DNA from: Linyphia triangularis
Lineage: Eukaryota > Arthropoda > Arachnida > Araneae > Linyphiidae
Assembly (NCBI GenBank): GCA_963978545.1
Contig: OZ021722.1
Coordinates: forward strand, 2,980,001 to 3,044,000
Direction of reading: 5' to 3'
DNA: 64,000 nucleotides
Shown here piece after piece: positions 45,762 through 56,755 of the stretch (positions are counted from its first letter, which is position 1; the number at the start of each line of letters is the position of its first letter). The notes below the pieces were generated by a model. That model was not told the origin of the DNA and made no database searches. It saw nothing but the letters and a program-made list of their open reading frames with translations. A program made the position numbers and the translations under genes.

Positions 45762-46412
45762 TAGACTGAGAGGCGACTGCAATTTTAGGACCCCATCGAA
45801 CATCATTCTGAATTTTTTTTTTTATAGAAATTGGAGAAAAGTGAGTAGATTACGAATCTACTGGTCTGCCGTGGCAAAAATGGCCGAAACTGGTCAAAAA
45901 TCGACTTTTAATAAGTTGAACTAAATCCATTTGCCAAATAATGAGCATTTTTTTTTTATTTAGTAACCTTCACTTTTTAATTTTCAATTAAGAAGGTTGC
46001 AGACGACTCAGATATCTGGCTCGGTAAAACTTGCATCTATTAAAAGGGAGCCAAGTTGGCAATAAACATTACGCCACTGATGACGTAACTGATGTCGCCA
46101 ATTTGGCTTACTTTTAAAAGATGCAAGTTTTACCGAGCCAGAGATCAGAAATCGTTTTCGCTTTTTTTCATTGAAAATCAACATACAGTGGGTTGCCAGA
46201 CGAAAAAGGTTGTTCTCTTTTTGGCAAGTTATGACATATTTGGCAATCGGATTTTAGTTCAACTCATTCCAAGTCGATTTTGGACCAGTTTCGGCCATTT
46301 TTACTACGGCAGACCAGTGGATTCGTAATCTACTCACTTTTCTCCAATTTCTATAAAAAATTCAGAATGATGTTCGATGAGGTCTAAAAATTGCAGTCGC
46401 CTCTCGGACTAT
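45762..46412. mobile_element. Element H, full length, with TIRs over 200 bp
   Basis: Ends TAGACTGAGAGGCGACTGCA and TGCAGTCGCCTCTCGGACTA. The arms remain complementary through CCCATCGAACATCATTCTGA, ACTGGTCTGCCG and AATGGCCGAAACTGG to TTGCCAAATA. Flanks suggest a TA or TAT duplication. A smaller palindromic element is nested at 46015-46142. Confidence 0.8.
46015..46142. mobile_element. Small MITE nested in element H
   Basis: TCTGGCTCGGTAAAACTTGC and GCAAGTTTTACCGAGCCAGA are perfect inverted ends. The inner arms (TTAAAAGGGAGCCAAGTTGG and its partner) are imperfect. 128 bp, no ORF. Confidence 0.8.
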
Positions 46413-46949
46413 ATGTATAAATGCCATAAGTTTGTCTTCACTATTTTATGAATTATTCAACATCAAAGAGTATGAGGAAAGATCCTTACTAGGACTTCTT
46501 AAGAGTGTGTTTTTGATATTTAAAAAAAAAAAAAAAAATACACCCAACTGTGATTATGTATGCTATATTTCTTAAAAAAAAAAAATTGAAACTTACATCC
46601 TTACATTTGAAATTTAATTTCCAAACTTTTCTTAGTAATTTTCGATTTCATAAATCTAAATTTTCATTATAAGGAGCCTATTCTAAAGTTATAAAATATT
46701 AAAATCAACGGGGGGGGGGGGGGGAATTTACTTTTTGAAGAGTACATAGGAGTTCCTTTATCAGGAACTGCTTGCACCACAACTGATTCTTTTGAGTAAC
46801 AGAGGATAGTTCTAACAAAATTCAAATAAATTATTAATTTTACTCAGGAACTATCTTGTCTGCTAGCAGAGAAAACTGGTAAGTGTTCCTGGGGTCTTAA
46901 TGTTTTTGAAAAATCAAATCAAAGTGTTTACATATCGTAAGCAACATAT

Positions 46950-47713
46950 TGTTACGTGGATGGGTTCGAAAGATTTGAAGCCAAAGCAGATCAAAACTTG
47001 CAGAAATTTATTCCGATATAACTCTTCGCAGATTCCTTTACAACTCCATATCTTCTCATTCTAGTAGACAGAATACAGCTCTATACACAACAATAGAGCA
47101 CAAAACAGCAGTTAAAAACTTGACAGCACAACTGCTCAAATCGCTGCAAAAGACAATGCAATACAGTTCGCTTTAGAACTACTCGGAATGTTCACTGAGA
47201 CTCAGTCCTACAGACTCCAGTCAACTAATGGACTCAGCTAACAACTAATTAACTCAGTGACTCAAAATCAGTCAACTAACTTTCTAACTTCATCACCCGC
47301 TCCCTGAGCTCTTATAGGGGAGGTGAACATACGTGAACCTTCTTGAAACTACTAGAGGAAGATATTTGGAGAACTTTCCAGATCGTAGTCGAAAAGTCCT
47401 ATTACATGTACATGGGATACATGTACCGAAAATGTCGCCAAATGGTCGCCAAATTTGGCGACAAAAATTAGACTCCAAAATCGTCGCCAATTTGGCGAGA
47501 TTGTCATTACCATAATGCCAAATGCCCTGCTCCTCAAAACTCGCTTCCCAGAGTTACCTCTGTAAAACTCGTTATCAAGCATCAAGAGATTCATTGCAGG
47601 GTAACAAATTAAAGGCGAACTATTGCACTGCCTTATGCGAAATGTACATAAAATTTTACTATTTACAAAATTAACACTACGAAATATTTACAAATATACA
47701 AAAATTCGTAACA
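46950..47713 (-). mobile_element. Solo LTR, family L, reverse
   Basis: TGTTACGTGGATGG...AAATTCGTAACA, 764 bp, with the duplication ATAT at 46946-46949 and 47714-47717. It carries the complement of AATAAA (near 47011) and the TTTGGCGA cluster (about 47433-47500). Confidence 0.88.
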
Positions 47714-48914
47714 ATATGAATACTTGGAAACTCAAGAAACCAAAAGGAGTCGGAATCTTTACGAAGGAAACAAAGACAAAAAAATAATCTGCTAGCAGAC
47801 TGCCCTGGTTCTTGCTCGAATTTCGTCGACCTTTGAAATTGCGTGCTTTCCAAGCGAGCTATTCCGGAAATACCAATACTTAGCTGAAGGTCAAAGATTC
47901 GCCGTTTTTCTCGATTCGATATTTATGCAAATGACACATCAGACAATGGATATGTTTGGGTTTTGAACTTTTTTTTTTTGTCGATATATAAAAAAAAAAT
48001 GCATAAAAATTTGTTTCGGATATTTTGCAAAATGGTAATGGAGCATTTTGTATTGTCCCAGTTTTTTTTTTTTTTTTTCTTTTTTTTCTTTTTGATACCC
48101 TGTTTCCGGTTTTAAATGATTTCGAACAATGAAAGTGAAATTGTGAAGTCAATAAGCAAAACTAAACATTTGGGTTGTGGTGTGGACATATTTGTTCATT
48201 TAAGGTATACATATACAATTGAGATGATTTTCTTTAACTTTTAGTTAAGAATTTCAAACTTTTTGGCAGTATATCAGTATTAAAAATGATGGATTTATAT
48301 ATATAAACTTTATTTTTCCGCCTATTTTTTTATCAGCTAATTGCAATTAAAGTGACTAATTAGGACATTATTAGAACATACATAAAAAAAAACTTTTAAT
48401 TAACTTAGAGGTATGATTTTTACTGCAAGTAAAAGATATTATATTGACGCATGTTCCTATGAAGAATTTTGAATTTGGCTGCAATATTTATTTAATTATA
48501 AATTTTTTAATAAAAAGTTTTAAAAAATACATAGTTCTTAACAAAAAATTAAGATTAAAGTATTCATAAAAAATGTGTTTATTACAATATATGTTAGATT
48601 CTCCATAGAAAACACATTCACAACTTGTGTCTTCAGAACAAAATTAGAATCTTGTAAATCGGACAATTTATTATGAAGTTATGACCGTTGGCGTAAAGTC
48701 ACATAACACCAAAATGTCATTCTTCAGAAAACGCGTTTAAAGTTTACTACACTAATGAAGGTGATACAAAACAGGTTCACCAAACCCACTGTAATTTAAA
48801 AAGTAAATTGAGTCTCATAAAGAAAACGGTATTATTTTAAAGGTAATGAATTCGGGAATATTTTAAAACAAAAATGCGGACTTGAGTCAAGTTTTGAAAC
48901 TCCTAATGTATATG
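47714..48914. other. AT-rich sequence, no gene
   Basis: Poly(T) tracts at about 47969-47979 and 48062-48090. Otherwise unassigned. Confidence 0.4.
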
Positions 48915-49096
48915 GCCGATCAAACGGTATAGTGGTTAGCGTGCTAGCTTCTAGACCGCGAGGTTGTGGGTTCCGAGTCCCGTGTTAGGCATGGGTGTTT
49001 GTAAATGTATGTTGGCTTGTCTAATGACGAATGTTTCGGCGCATTACAGCCCTCGTGTTACTGACGGCGCCAGATAATCTGAATATAACCAACCAA
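48915..49096 (+). mobile_element. SINE-A
   Basis: Complete copy. The perfect duplication CCTAATGTATATG lies at 48902-48914 and 49097-49109. Confidence 0.95.
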
Positions 49097-49250
49097 CCTA
49101 ATGTATATGTATACCTTAAACGTACGATACAATGAACTCATAAATATTGATATTACTTTCAATTAACTGATGTATGTTAACATAAGGTAATGAAAATATT
49201 GTTTTCGGTCAAGGAAAAAAATTCGATTTCTGTGCATTTCTCTACGTTTT

Positions 49251-49720
49251 GGAACATCTTAATGTCAAAAAAAGTAATATTGGGAAAACATGTATGTCTG
49301 TGTGTAAGTGGTCAGCATAACTCCTGAACGAATTGACCAACGATGAATAGGTATTTGTCTAAGCGGTGACCATGGGACCTGTCATTCAGGTTTTCGTCAA
49401 TATTGCGCAAGCGCAAAACATGAAAAAAAGTCATGTTTTTCAACAATTCCTAAAAAACGGCTCTACCGATTTTGATCAAAATTGCTATGATCTCCGCTTC
49501 TCTGTTTCACATGCATTTGTGAGAATTATCAAAACCTATATCACCTAATTCGCCTTTCTTCCCCCCCCCCCCCTCCCTACCTAAGAATTATTGCCGAAAA
49601 TATCGCCAAACTGGCCATTTTTTCAAATGAATGAAAATATTAAAAATGGTAAGTCAAATTTAAATGTAATGACCAGTATTATAGCGTAATTGAAACTTTT
49701 GCAATTTTCCACACCTCTAG
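49251..49720 (-). mobile_element. Element F, reverse, internally shortened
   Basis: GGAACATCTTAATGTC...GTGGTCAGCATAACTCCTG...GCAATTTTCCACACCTCTAG. Homologous sequence also lies before it (GGTAATGAAAATATTGTTTTCGG). Confidence 0.7.
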
Positions 49721-50474
49721 TTTTTTCTATGAAATTCGCACTTGTTAGCAAAAATTATGAATCCTAATAGTAACACATGTCAAAAACTTTCTAATACAAA
49801 TTTATAAACATAATACTTGCGATTAGATTTATCCAGAACCAGAATAGGATTATCTAAGAAAAATGTAAAGAATCTTTTCGTTCATTTTTAGATCCTTTAT
49901 ACTTAATTTCCGATTGTGCTTGTGGCGGTCAAAATCTTCGGAGGGCTAATTAAATCACTTGCCTTACTTAAACTTGGCAGATAGCCTCATTGTCAATGAT
50001 AATGTATTCTATCAAGTTTTGGAGATCGAAAATAATACCTTGACCGGTTAGAAGTCCTCGAGTTATATGTTCTTAGGGATTGCAAGTGTGGATGCTAGAG
50101 TAAATGAAATGCACATGGGGGGGGGGGGGGAATTTATTTATGTCTGTTGTATAACACTCTATCAGTACACAGCAGCAACACCCGCAGAGACAGTGGCGCC
50201 ACCTAGCTTTATGTAAGAGCAGCGCATATGCCAAGATTCAGACTTCGGATGCTGCCAGGACCTTTTCGGATCTGAAAATGAACGCGAGATTTTTAATCAA
50301 GGCCTACCACTAATACGTTCATAAAACGAACAATGCAAAGGCAAACTGCCACATTCTTGACCACAAATCCTCCCCCTAGACACACCAAAACATGTATTAG
50401 ATGATAGAAGAATTATCCCTATTTACATCACAAGACTCGATGGAAACACGATCGTATCTTTACATTGAGAAATA

Positions 50475-51020
50475 GTACTAGTAAGGTTGGTTGTTTTCAG
50501 ATTATCTGGCGCCGTCAGCTACACGAGGGCTATAATGCGCCGAAACATTCGTCATTAGACAAGCCAACATACATTTATAAACACCTAACACGGGACTCGG
50601 AACCCGCAACATCGCGGTCTAGAAGCTAGCACGCTAACCACTATATACCGTTTGGTCGGCGTACTAGTAAGGATGATTCCATATACTCGCTATGTATATC
50701 TTTTAACTCGGTTCATTTGGAAACTACTTTGTTTATACAAAGAAGTATTTGGTGAGTAGGTACGAAAAGGATAACCTTTATGAAATGACATAAATTAAAA
50801 ACTCAAAAGTAGAGTCTAATATATTTTATTGTTTGTTTGAAATCCTTACGTCAATGTCTATGCAGCTGCGCCACCTGCTATAATCTGCTCTTTTTTTTTC
50901 TTCTAATTTTTATTCATCATACATAGACATTAAATGAAAACAGTCAATATCATTTCATTTAGTGATCGTTTTTTGTACCGACTCACCAACTGTCAAAGTT
51001 TTATACAAACTTTATTAACT
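50475..51020. mobile_element. Element E interrupted by SINE-A
   Basis: GTACTAGTAAGGATGATTCC...ATACTCGCTATG...GGTGAGTAGGTACG, with its inverted partner GTACCGACTCACCAACTGTC near 50976. The SINE insertion duplicated the first 12 bp. Confidence 0.75.
50487..50660 (-). mobile_element. SINE-A nested in element E
   Basis: Reverse copy. The perfect duplication GTACTAGTAAGG lies at 50475-50486 and 50661-50672. The A-box region has an extra TA (CACTATATACCG). Confidence 0.94.
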
Positions 51021-52205
51021 GAAGTCCACGAATTCGTTCTCTAATGGCAGCGCAAAAATATAGTACTACAATGAGAACCTCTTTTTTAGTGTCTCCCTCT
51101 ATCGTCATTTCTCAGAGTTAATGCTTATTGACCTGCCTTATTAAAATATAGATTTACCTGTTTAGAACGTTTTTTTGAAAGGTTGAAAAGTATTTTCACC
51201 CACCTGGGTACATAAATAAATTACGTTACGCCGAATTGACTTTTTTTTTTTAATTCCTACCCTAATTAATTCACCCCTTTCCCTAAAATTACTTCACTTT
51301 GCTGGGTTGATGCCCTTCCCATAAAAGTTAATGTTACCTTCTGTTCATCAAATTTAAAAATGCATATTTGCTTAGTTTTGGAATAAACTCATCTTATTGC
51401 AGATTAACTTTAATTAATGAGATTTTTTAGTAATAAAATTTTGTCAATAATATATATATTTTAATTTTTTTTTTTTTAAAGCGATTATTACATTTCCCTG
51501 CAAAAGTTAAATTATTACTTCACACAAACGTATTTTCAACTTAAAAAAATAAACAATTTGCTCTTCGTTTCAAAATGTTCATTAAACTTTTCAGAACAAT
51601 AGTAAAATCACTATCGAACTTCAACAAATGCTTCGATGTGAATACAACTTCGGATACATCAATAATTCAGGCACAACGAAAGTAAACAAGAGCTCAACTC
51701 CTTTCGAAGCAACGTCCGAAATTGACTGAACTCCAACTTCAAACCGCAGTCATATACGCGTGTGCAAAACATTCTCGACTCCCAGAACTGCTTCAGGTGC
51801 TACCAACTTTTTCTAGCCAGTCTAATCGCTGTTAGAAAATAAATTTAATAAAATAGAATTTTAAAAGAAATACGTCATGATTTACGATTAAATACGGAAA
51901 ATGTGTGACAATCGCAAAGGTGAATTTTTAAACTACTGTATTAGAAATGAAAATCCCCTCTTTCAAAGTTCTGGTTATTTTAAGTGGCTATACAAAGATT
52001 TCATAATATTTGACATCATAACTGGTTATTTAATAATATGCTCTCATATAAATCTGATTTTTATTCAATTTAAACCATTCCCAAAATACACTTAAATTAA
52101 CAACACAGACATCCTCATATTAAGGGACCTGTTTTTGATATTTTACATTTTATTTCATTTCCCTTTTTTTTTTTCCATCTCATGCATGTTAAACAACAAC
52201 AAAAA
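51021..52205. other. AT-rich sequence, no gene
   Basis: No conserved coding or RNA sequence recognised. Confidence 0.4.
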
Positions 52206-52300
52206 CTAGGGTTGTGGAACATCGCACAACTTTCATTTACACTAAAATACTAATGTCAATTTGTGTCATTTACCGTTTTTATATTTTTATATTCAGTCAT
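52206..52300 (+). mobile_element. Element F, proximal fragment
   Basis: CTAGGGTTGTGGAACATCGCAC...TCATTTACCGTTTTTATATTT. Confidence 0.7.
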
Positions 52301-52521
52301 TTTATATTCATATTTGGATATTCAGTCCTCTGTTGGTCTATATATTACCGGAAAATGCTTAACAGACATCTCTTCCAAACCTTTAAATTTTTACCGACAT
52401 CATATTCTTTGCACGACAATGTTTAAAATCAGTGTTTGAGCATGATAATTGATAATTTTGTTCTGATAGCAAACTGAAAATTTTCAGGAGGGGATATATC
52501 CTCATATCCCTCCCCTTGACT

Positions 52522-52702
52522 GCCGACCAAACGGTATAGTGGTTAGCGTGCTGGCTTCTAGACCGCGAGGTTGCGGGTTCGAGTCCCGTGTTTGACATGG
52601 GTGTTTGTAAATGTATGCTGGCTTGTCTAATGACGAATGTTTCGGCGCATTATAGCCCTCGTGTTGCTGACGGCGCCAGATAATCTGAATACAATTAACC
52701 AA
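52522..52702 (+). mobile_element. SINE-A, well preserved
   Basis: Has the canonical B box GGTTCGAGTCCC without the extra C found in most copies. The duplication CCCTCCCCTTGACT is perfect over 14 bp (52508-52521, 52703-52716). Confidence 0.95.
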
Positions 52703-52941
52703 CCCTCCCCTTGACTACGCGCCTGCAATGTACTTTGAGCTTATAAAAAAAAAAAACTGAGGAGGCTGCTGTTTAACGAAATATTTAAACATTACATTCA
52801 TGTGCAATTGTGGAATTTCATTCAGTGGAACAGTGTTATTTCCAGCAACTGAAAGATAAATTTTAATGTTTTTAGAAAAGACAATCTCTCAAAGTCATCC
52901 GAAATTACTACTCGAAAATTACTAACCTCAATTCACAAGCA

Positions 52942-52991
52942 CTAACCATTTTAACAATGTTTGTGGACACAAACACTGTTAAAACGGTTAG
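52942..52991. repeat. 50-bp hairpin-forming palindrome
   Basis: CTAACCATTTTAACAATGTT... pairs with the complement ...AACACTGTTAAAACGGTTAG: 24-bp arms, two mismatches, 2-nt loop. Confidence 0.85.
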
Positions 52992-53938
52992 CATGCTTTG
53001 TATATCAAAATAGCTTAACTGACACACGTCTAATCAATCTATCATCGGCGAATACAGTGATGGGCGGCCGTTATTCATGGACTGCTCACATTTTAAAGTG
53101 CTCTGCTCTTTGGATAAAATCAATCAAGATTTAACGAAACATCAATGAACATTTTTAATATAAATGTTCTCATTCCGAAAAATTATATTAAAAGGCCGAG
53201 GAAGATGCAAGACAACATAGCAAAAATTATAGTTTGAAAATGTTCAATGTGTATATGTATTCGCCGTTCTGTGGTTCAGAATCATATTTAACAATAATCT
53301 ATCCTGAATCAAATAGTTGTTGACAACTCTAATTTATTGTCGTAAATTCGCACGTAACCAACAATTGTGTAGCCTTTATGTTATTGGGACTTTTTTACCT
53401 CTTTGTAACATATTCTGTATAATCAAAGTCATCCCATGGTTTGCAACTTAAAAGCAACAAAATATACCTAAGCTATTCAACAGCCCCCTCCGTAATAAAA
53501 CTCTGGATCCGCCCTTGTTAGAGTTGGAAAATCCTCATCGAGTTAAAAAATACACACAAAAACAGTCATTATAAAACAGAAATAAACAGTTATCGTTTTT
53601 AACTTCTACCTTGTCTATTTAGATCATTTAAGGTATATTTTGAATTTTTCAGATTTTTTGGAAAATTATTTTTATGATTTTTAAAAAACACTAGGTGGAA
53701 CCACAATCGAAATTTATTAGCAAAGAAAAAACTAAAATTTCGATTGGCAAATTTTCTTGCCATCCGTCGTTAATGGGTTGATACAATTTTCATTCAATAC
53801 AAAAATTATTAAAACACATAATAATTTTAATTGCAATATTGAATAAATCGTATTAAACAAAAATCTGTGGCTTTCGAATTAGTGCAACAAATATGCAGTC
53901 GCCCTTTTACAAATTTAAAAGTGGAACGATGAACTATA
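52992..53938. other. AT-rich upstream region of QTRT2
   Basis: No gene recognised. Local GC rises only in the last 140 bp before the QTRT2 ATG. Confidence 0.45.
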
Positions 53939-53946
53939 TGACGTCA
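53939..53946 (+). promoter_or_regulatory. CRE-type palindrome upstream of QTRT2
   Basis: TGACGTCA, the full ATF/CREB consensus, lies 138 bp before the ATG. Binding is inferred from the motif alone. Confidence 0.4.
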
Positions 53947-54083
53947 CCTACATTCGACTTACTCTGATAATATTTGGATTTTTAAATCACAAACTGCAAC
54001 CACGTTTCTTATCTTTGATTGTAAACAAACAACTGCAAACGTGGTCGGCCGGCGTGTTATCTGTCTTCTCATCTCATCAAAAA

Positions 54084-55241
54084 ATGAAATTCTTCGCGAA
54101 AACATCCAATTTCGGAAGAATCGGTTTCTTGTCCGAACTTCCAAAACCGTGGAACAACACGAAATTCAAGACTCCAGCACTAATGACGTACACACGAGGT
54201 GGTACTGTACCCCACCTGACTTTCGACACACTTCAAAGATTAGAGGACCAGGACATGCTCCTGCTGCAAACCCTTCCCTCCGTCGCAGAATACAAAGAGG
54301 CCGTTGAAGCGCAAGGTAAAGGACTCAATTCTTTCGTCGGTTTACCCGAATATCCATTCCATCTGTCAATGCAGGACCCGGGTAATCTTACCCCGACCGG
54401 GTACAACGTCAGCAAGGGTGTGTCTGTGTGGTGCCAGATGGGAAAAAAACTGCTGACTGTTTCTGAATTTATGCAAACGATCAAAGCATTCCGACCAGTG
54501 TCCTACCAGGCTCTGACCGACAGCGACACTCCGATGAATTGTTCAAAGAAGCGGCTGAACAAAGCCGTCGACAATTCGCTGCGGTTTTTGGACGAGTGCA
54601 TAGAAGAACACAAGAACTGTAGGGAGTTGGATGGAGTTGCTATTTTTGCTACAGTACAAGGTGGATACGACTCTTTTCTCCGACAGAAATCCGCAAAGGA
54701 CGTTTCGACGAGAGACGTCGACGGATACGTGATCGACGGCTTTCACTTATATGGCCCAGATGTGGAGAAAGTCGACATCTTCGAGATGGAAAAAATCCTC
54801 CAAGAGATATTTTCCATTCTTCCAGAAGGCAAGCCAAGGATTTTGCACGGCGCCTTCGATCCGGAGACGATGCTTAAAGCGATCAAATGCGGGATCGACG
54901 TATTCGACTCTTCGTTCGCCGACAAACTTACAGAATCTGGTGCAGCCACTGTTTTCCCCATTGATACAGTCCCTGGTTACTTTGTTGCAGATATTTTAGA
55001 CAGTGCACCAAAGCGCACCAAGTACAGTTCAAAACTGATGCTTAAGGAGAGTTTGTACAAAGAAGACTTGGACCCCATATTGGAGTCATGCAGTTGCTAT
55101 ACTTGTAAACATTATACAAGGGCTTACATCCACCACCTTTTGGTCACTTCTGAATTGTTAGCTCAAATTTTGTTGATGGTTCACAACATGCACCATCTGT
55201 CGATGTTCTTCAAACAGATAAGAAAATCTATGGATAGCTAG
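54084..55241 (+). CDS. QTRT2: Queuine tRNA-ribosyltransferase accessory subunit 2
   Basis: 385 residues in one uninterrupted exon. QTRT2 pairs with the catalytic subunit QTRT1 to exchange guanine 34 for queuine in GUN-anticodon tRNAs (Asp, Asn, His, Tyr). It is non-catalytic and is reported at the mitochondrial outer membrane in mammals. The protein follows the family along its length: an N-terminal LMTYTRGGTVPHLT block, FVGLPEYPFHLSMQDPG, VSVWCQMGKK, DNSLRFLDECIEEH, VDGYVIDGFHLYG and GKPRILHGAFDPE. The C-terminal zinc site is C336-x-C338-x2-C341 with H367, in the same spacing as the vertebrate protein, and is followed by the highly conserved TRAYIHHLLVT. The start is the first in-frame ATG (AAAATGA context); the frame is open 23 codons further upstream but only from TTG. 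The middle is about 30 residues shorter than in human. An intact single exon points to a functional gene that lost introns, or to a retained retrocopy. Confidence 0.96.
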   Translation: MKFFAKTSNFGRIGFLSELPKPWNNTKFKTPALMTYTRGGTVPHLTFDTLQRLEDQDMLLLQTLPSVAEYKEAVEAQGKGLNSFVGLPEYPFHLSMQDPGNLTPTGYNVSKGVSVWCQMGKKLLTVSEFMQTIKAFRPVSYQALTDSDTPMNCSKKRLNKAVDNSLRFLDECIEEHKNCRELDGVAIFATVQGGYDSFLRQKSAKDVSTRDVDGYVIDGFHLYGPDVEKVDIFEMEKILQEIFSILPEGKPRILHGAFDPETMLKAIKCGIDVFDSSFADKLTESGAATVFPIDTVPGYFVADILDSAPKRTKYSSKLMLKESLYKEDLDPILESCSCYTCKHYTRAYIHHLLVTSELLAQILLMVHNMHHLSMFFKQIRKSMDS

Positions 55242-56566
55242 TAATTGTAGAAACTAGTTCTTTTAAATATCTTGGATTGAATACCTACTTAACAGGTTAC
55301 ATTTTTGTCAATCATACCATTTTTAAATTTATAAGATGTATAAGTTTTTGCTAAATCTTTTCCGTAAGAAATTTATTTGTGACCAAATTACAATACATGT
55401 TGACTTGACAATTGTTGATTTTACTGAATTTCTGAAAGGTAATAACTAAAATTTTCAAACTGAAATTTAATATTTTAGCCATAAAAAAACTTCAGTGTCT
55501 TCAAATCTCTTTTTATTAAAAAAAGCTGTTTGTAATGAGAACTAATCTGCTCATTCTTTTATAAATCAGATTTTATAAAAAAAGATTTAGAAACAAAACT
55601 AAGCCTTTAAAATACTACATATTCCTTTCAATACTTGGGCCATTCCACCATCACTTGCGGGACATTCAGTCTACATTTTAAACTTTATTTGCTTGTAGAT
55701 CTTGGGTGGATCTTAGCACAGCTCACCTCTTGGCTTCTTTTTGAATTCTCGCCAAATGAAAAGCGATAACGTCGCCAATGTGGCAACCTAGACGGATTCT
55801 GGAAAACTGTTTAGAATCTTCCAGACATATGTATATTAGTTATAGAAGGTTTTTTTCTCTTTCAGTCCATAAGCTACAATTCCAGCTATTAGATGGACTA
55901 GAAAATTGGGTATACTTCTGTATCTGGAATGTTCTATCTGGCTAATATTTTTAAGTTGATCTAATATAGCTTCAATTATGGAGCGCTATTCCAAGCTATT
56001 TATGGTAAGTGTTAATTTTTTTAAAAATATTATTTCTGGCCTTCAAGTATCGTTTTTTAATAGAAAAATAATAATAAATATTCAATTAGTAGTCAACTTG
56101 GCGAGATTTCAAATAAGTCGCCAAGATGTGGGCCCATCTAAGATTTTACCTTTTTCGTATTAGCAAAGTTTTACAATATGTTGAAGTCTGATGATAGCAC
56201 TTGAGTAGAGTGAGTTTATAAGCACAAAGATTTTTTTTTTGTAAACCTTTTGAATTCCACATTTATTATATAATCCTGTCATATGCAGGACACACTACGT
56301 CCTGTTTCCGTGAAATGGTTCACTTGCACATGATCCCATCTATTGTTGACAAACTTTTTGTTAGTGATAAAAAGCTTAAACTGCCTGGCCTACTCTGTAG
56401 TCCAGTTTGGCTTCCTGTGGAATGGCTTGGCTGACCAGATATCTGACCTGCCTGACTGTTACAAAGGTCTATGGTAATACGTTTAGTAAACTTTTTATAT
56501 CTCTAACAAGTGCCTTCCTTTATTTGAGAACGTTTGTCAACATTATTAAATGTTACGAACTACAAG
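55242..56566. other. 3' flank of QTRT2 and AT-rich sequence
   Basis: An ATTAAA variant poly(A) signal occurs at about 55515-55520; no AATAAA was found close to the stop, and there is no A-tail of retrocopy type. TCTCGCCAAAT and GTCGCCAATG motifs at 55747-55780 recall the LTR U3 motif but are isolated. Confidence 0.4.
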
Positions 56567-56755
56567 GTACTCTTCCGTTAGGCGAATACCAGATAAAAAC
56601 CACCAAATTGCAGCAATAACTCATCCAAACTAACAACCTTCAAATCATTTATATTTCCTATAACAAACCATTAAACAATTGCTATAGCAACCCTATATAA
56701 ACCCTATAAATATTTAGGTTTGGCGACAACGGCACTAACTGGTACCTGTCTAATA
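56567..56755. mobile_element. Element I relative
   Basis: GGTACTCTTCCGTTAGGCGAATACCAG faces AACTGGTACCTGTCTAATA. Inner sequence ATTGCAGCAATAACTCATCC and CTTCAAATCATTTATA matches 22740-22810 in reverse. Confidence 0.6.

Noticed and set aside
54015..54083. A 23-codon upstream extension of QTRT2
   Set aside because: It would begin with TTG rather than ATG and has no similarity to the family N-terminus. The first ATG, at 54084, fits the conserved start.
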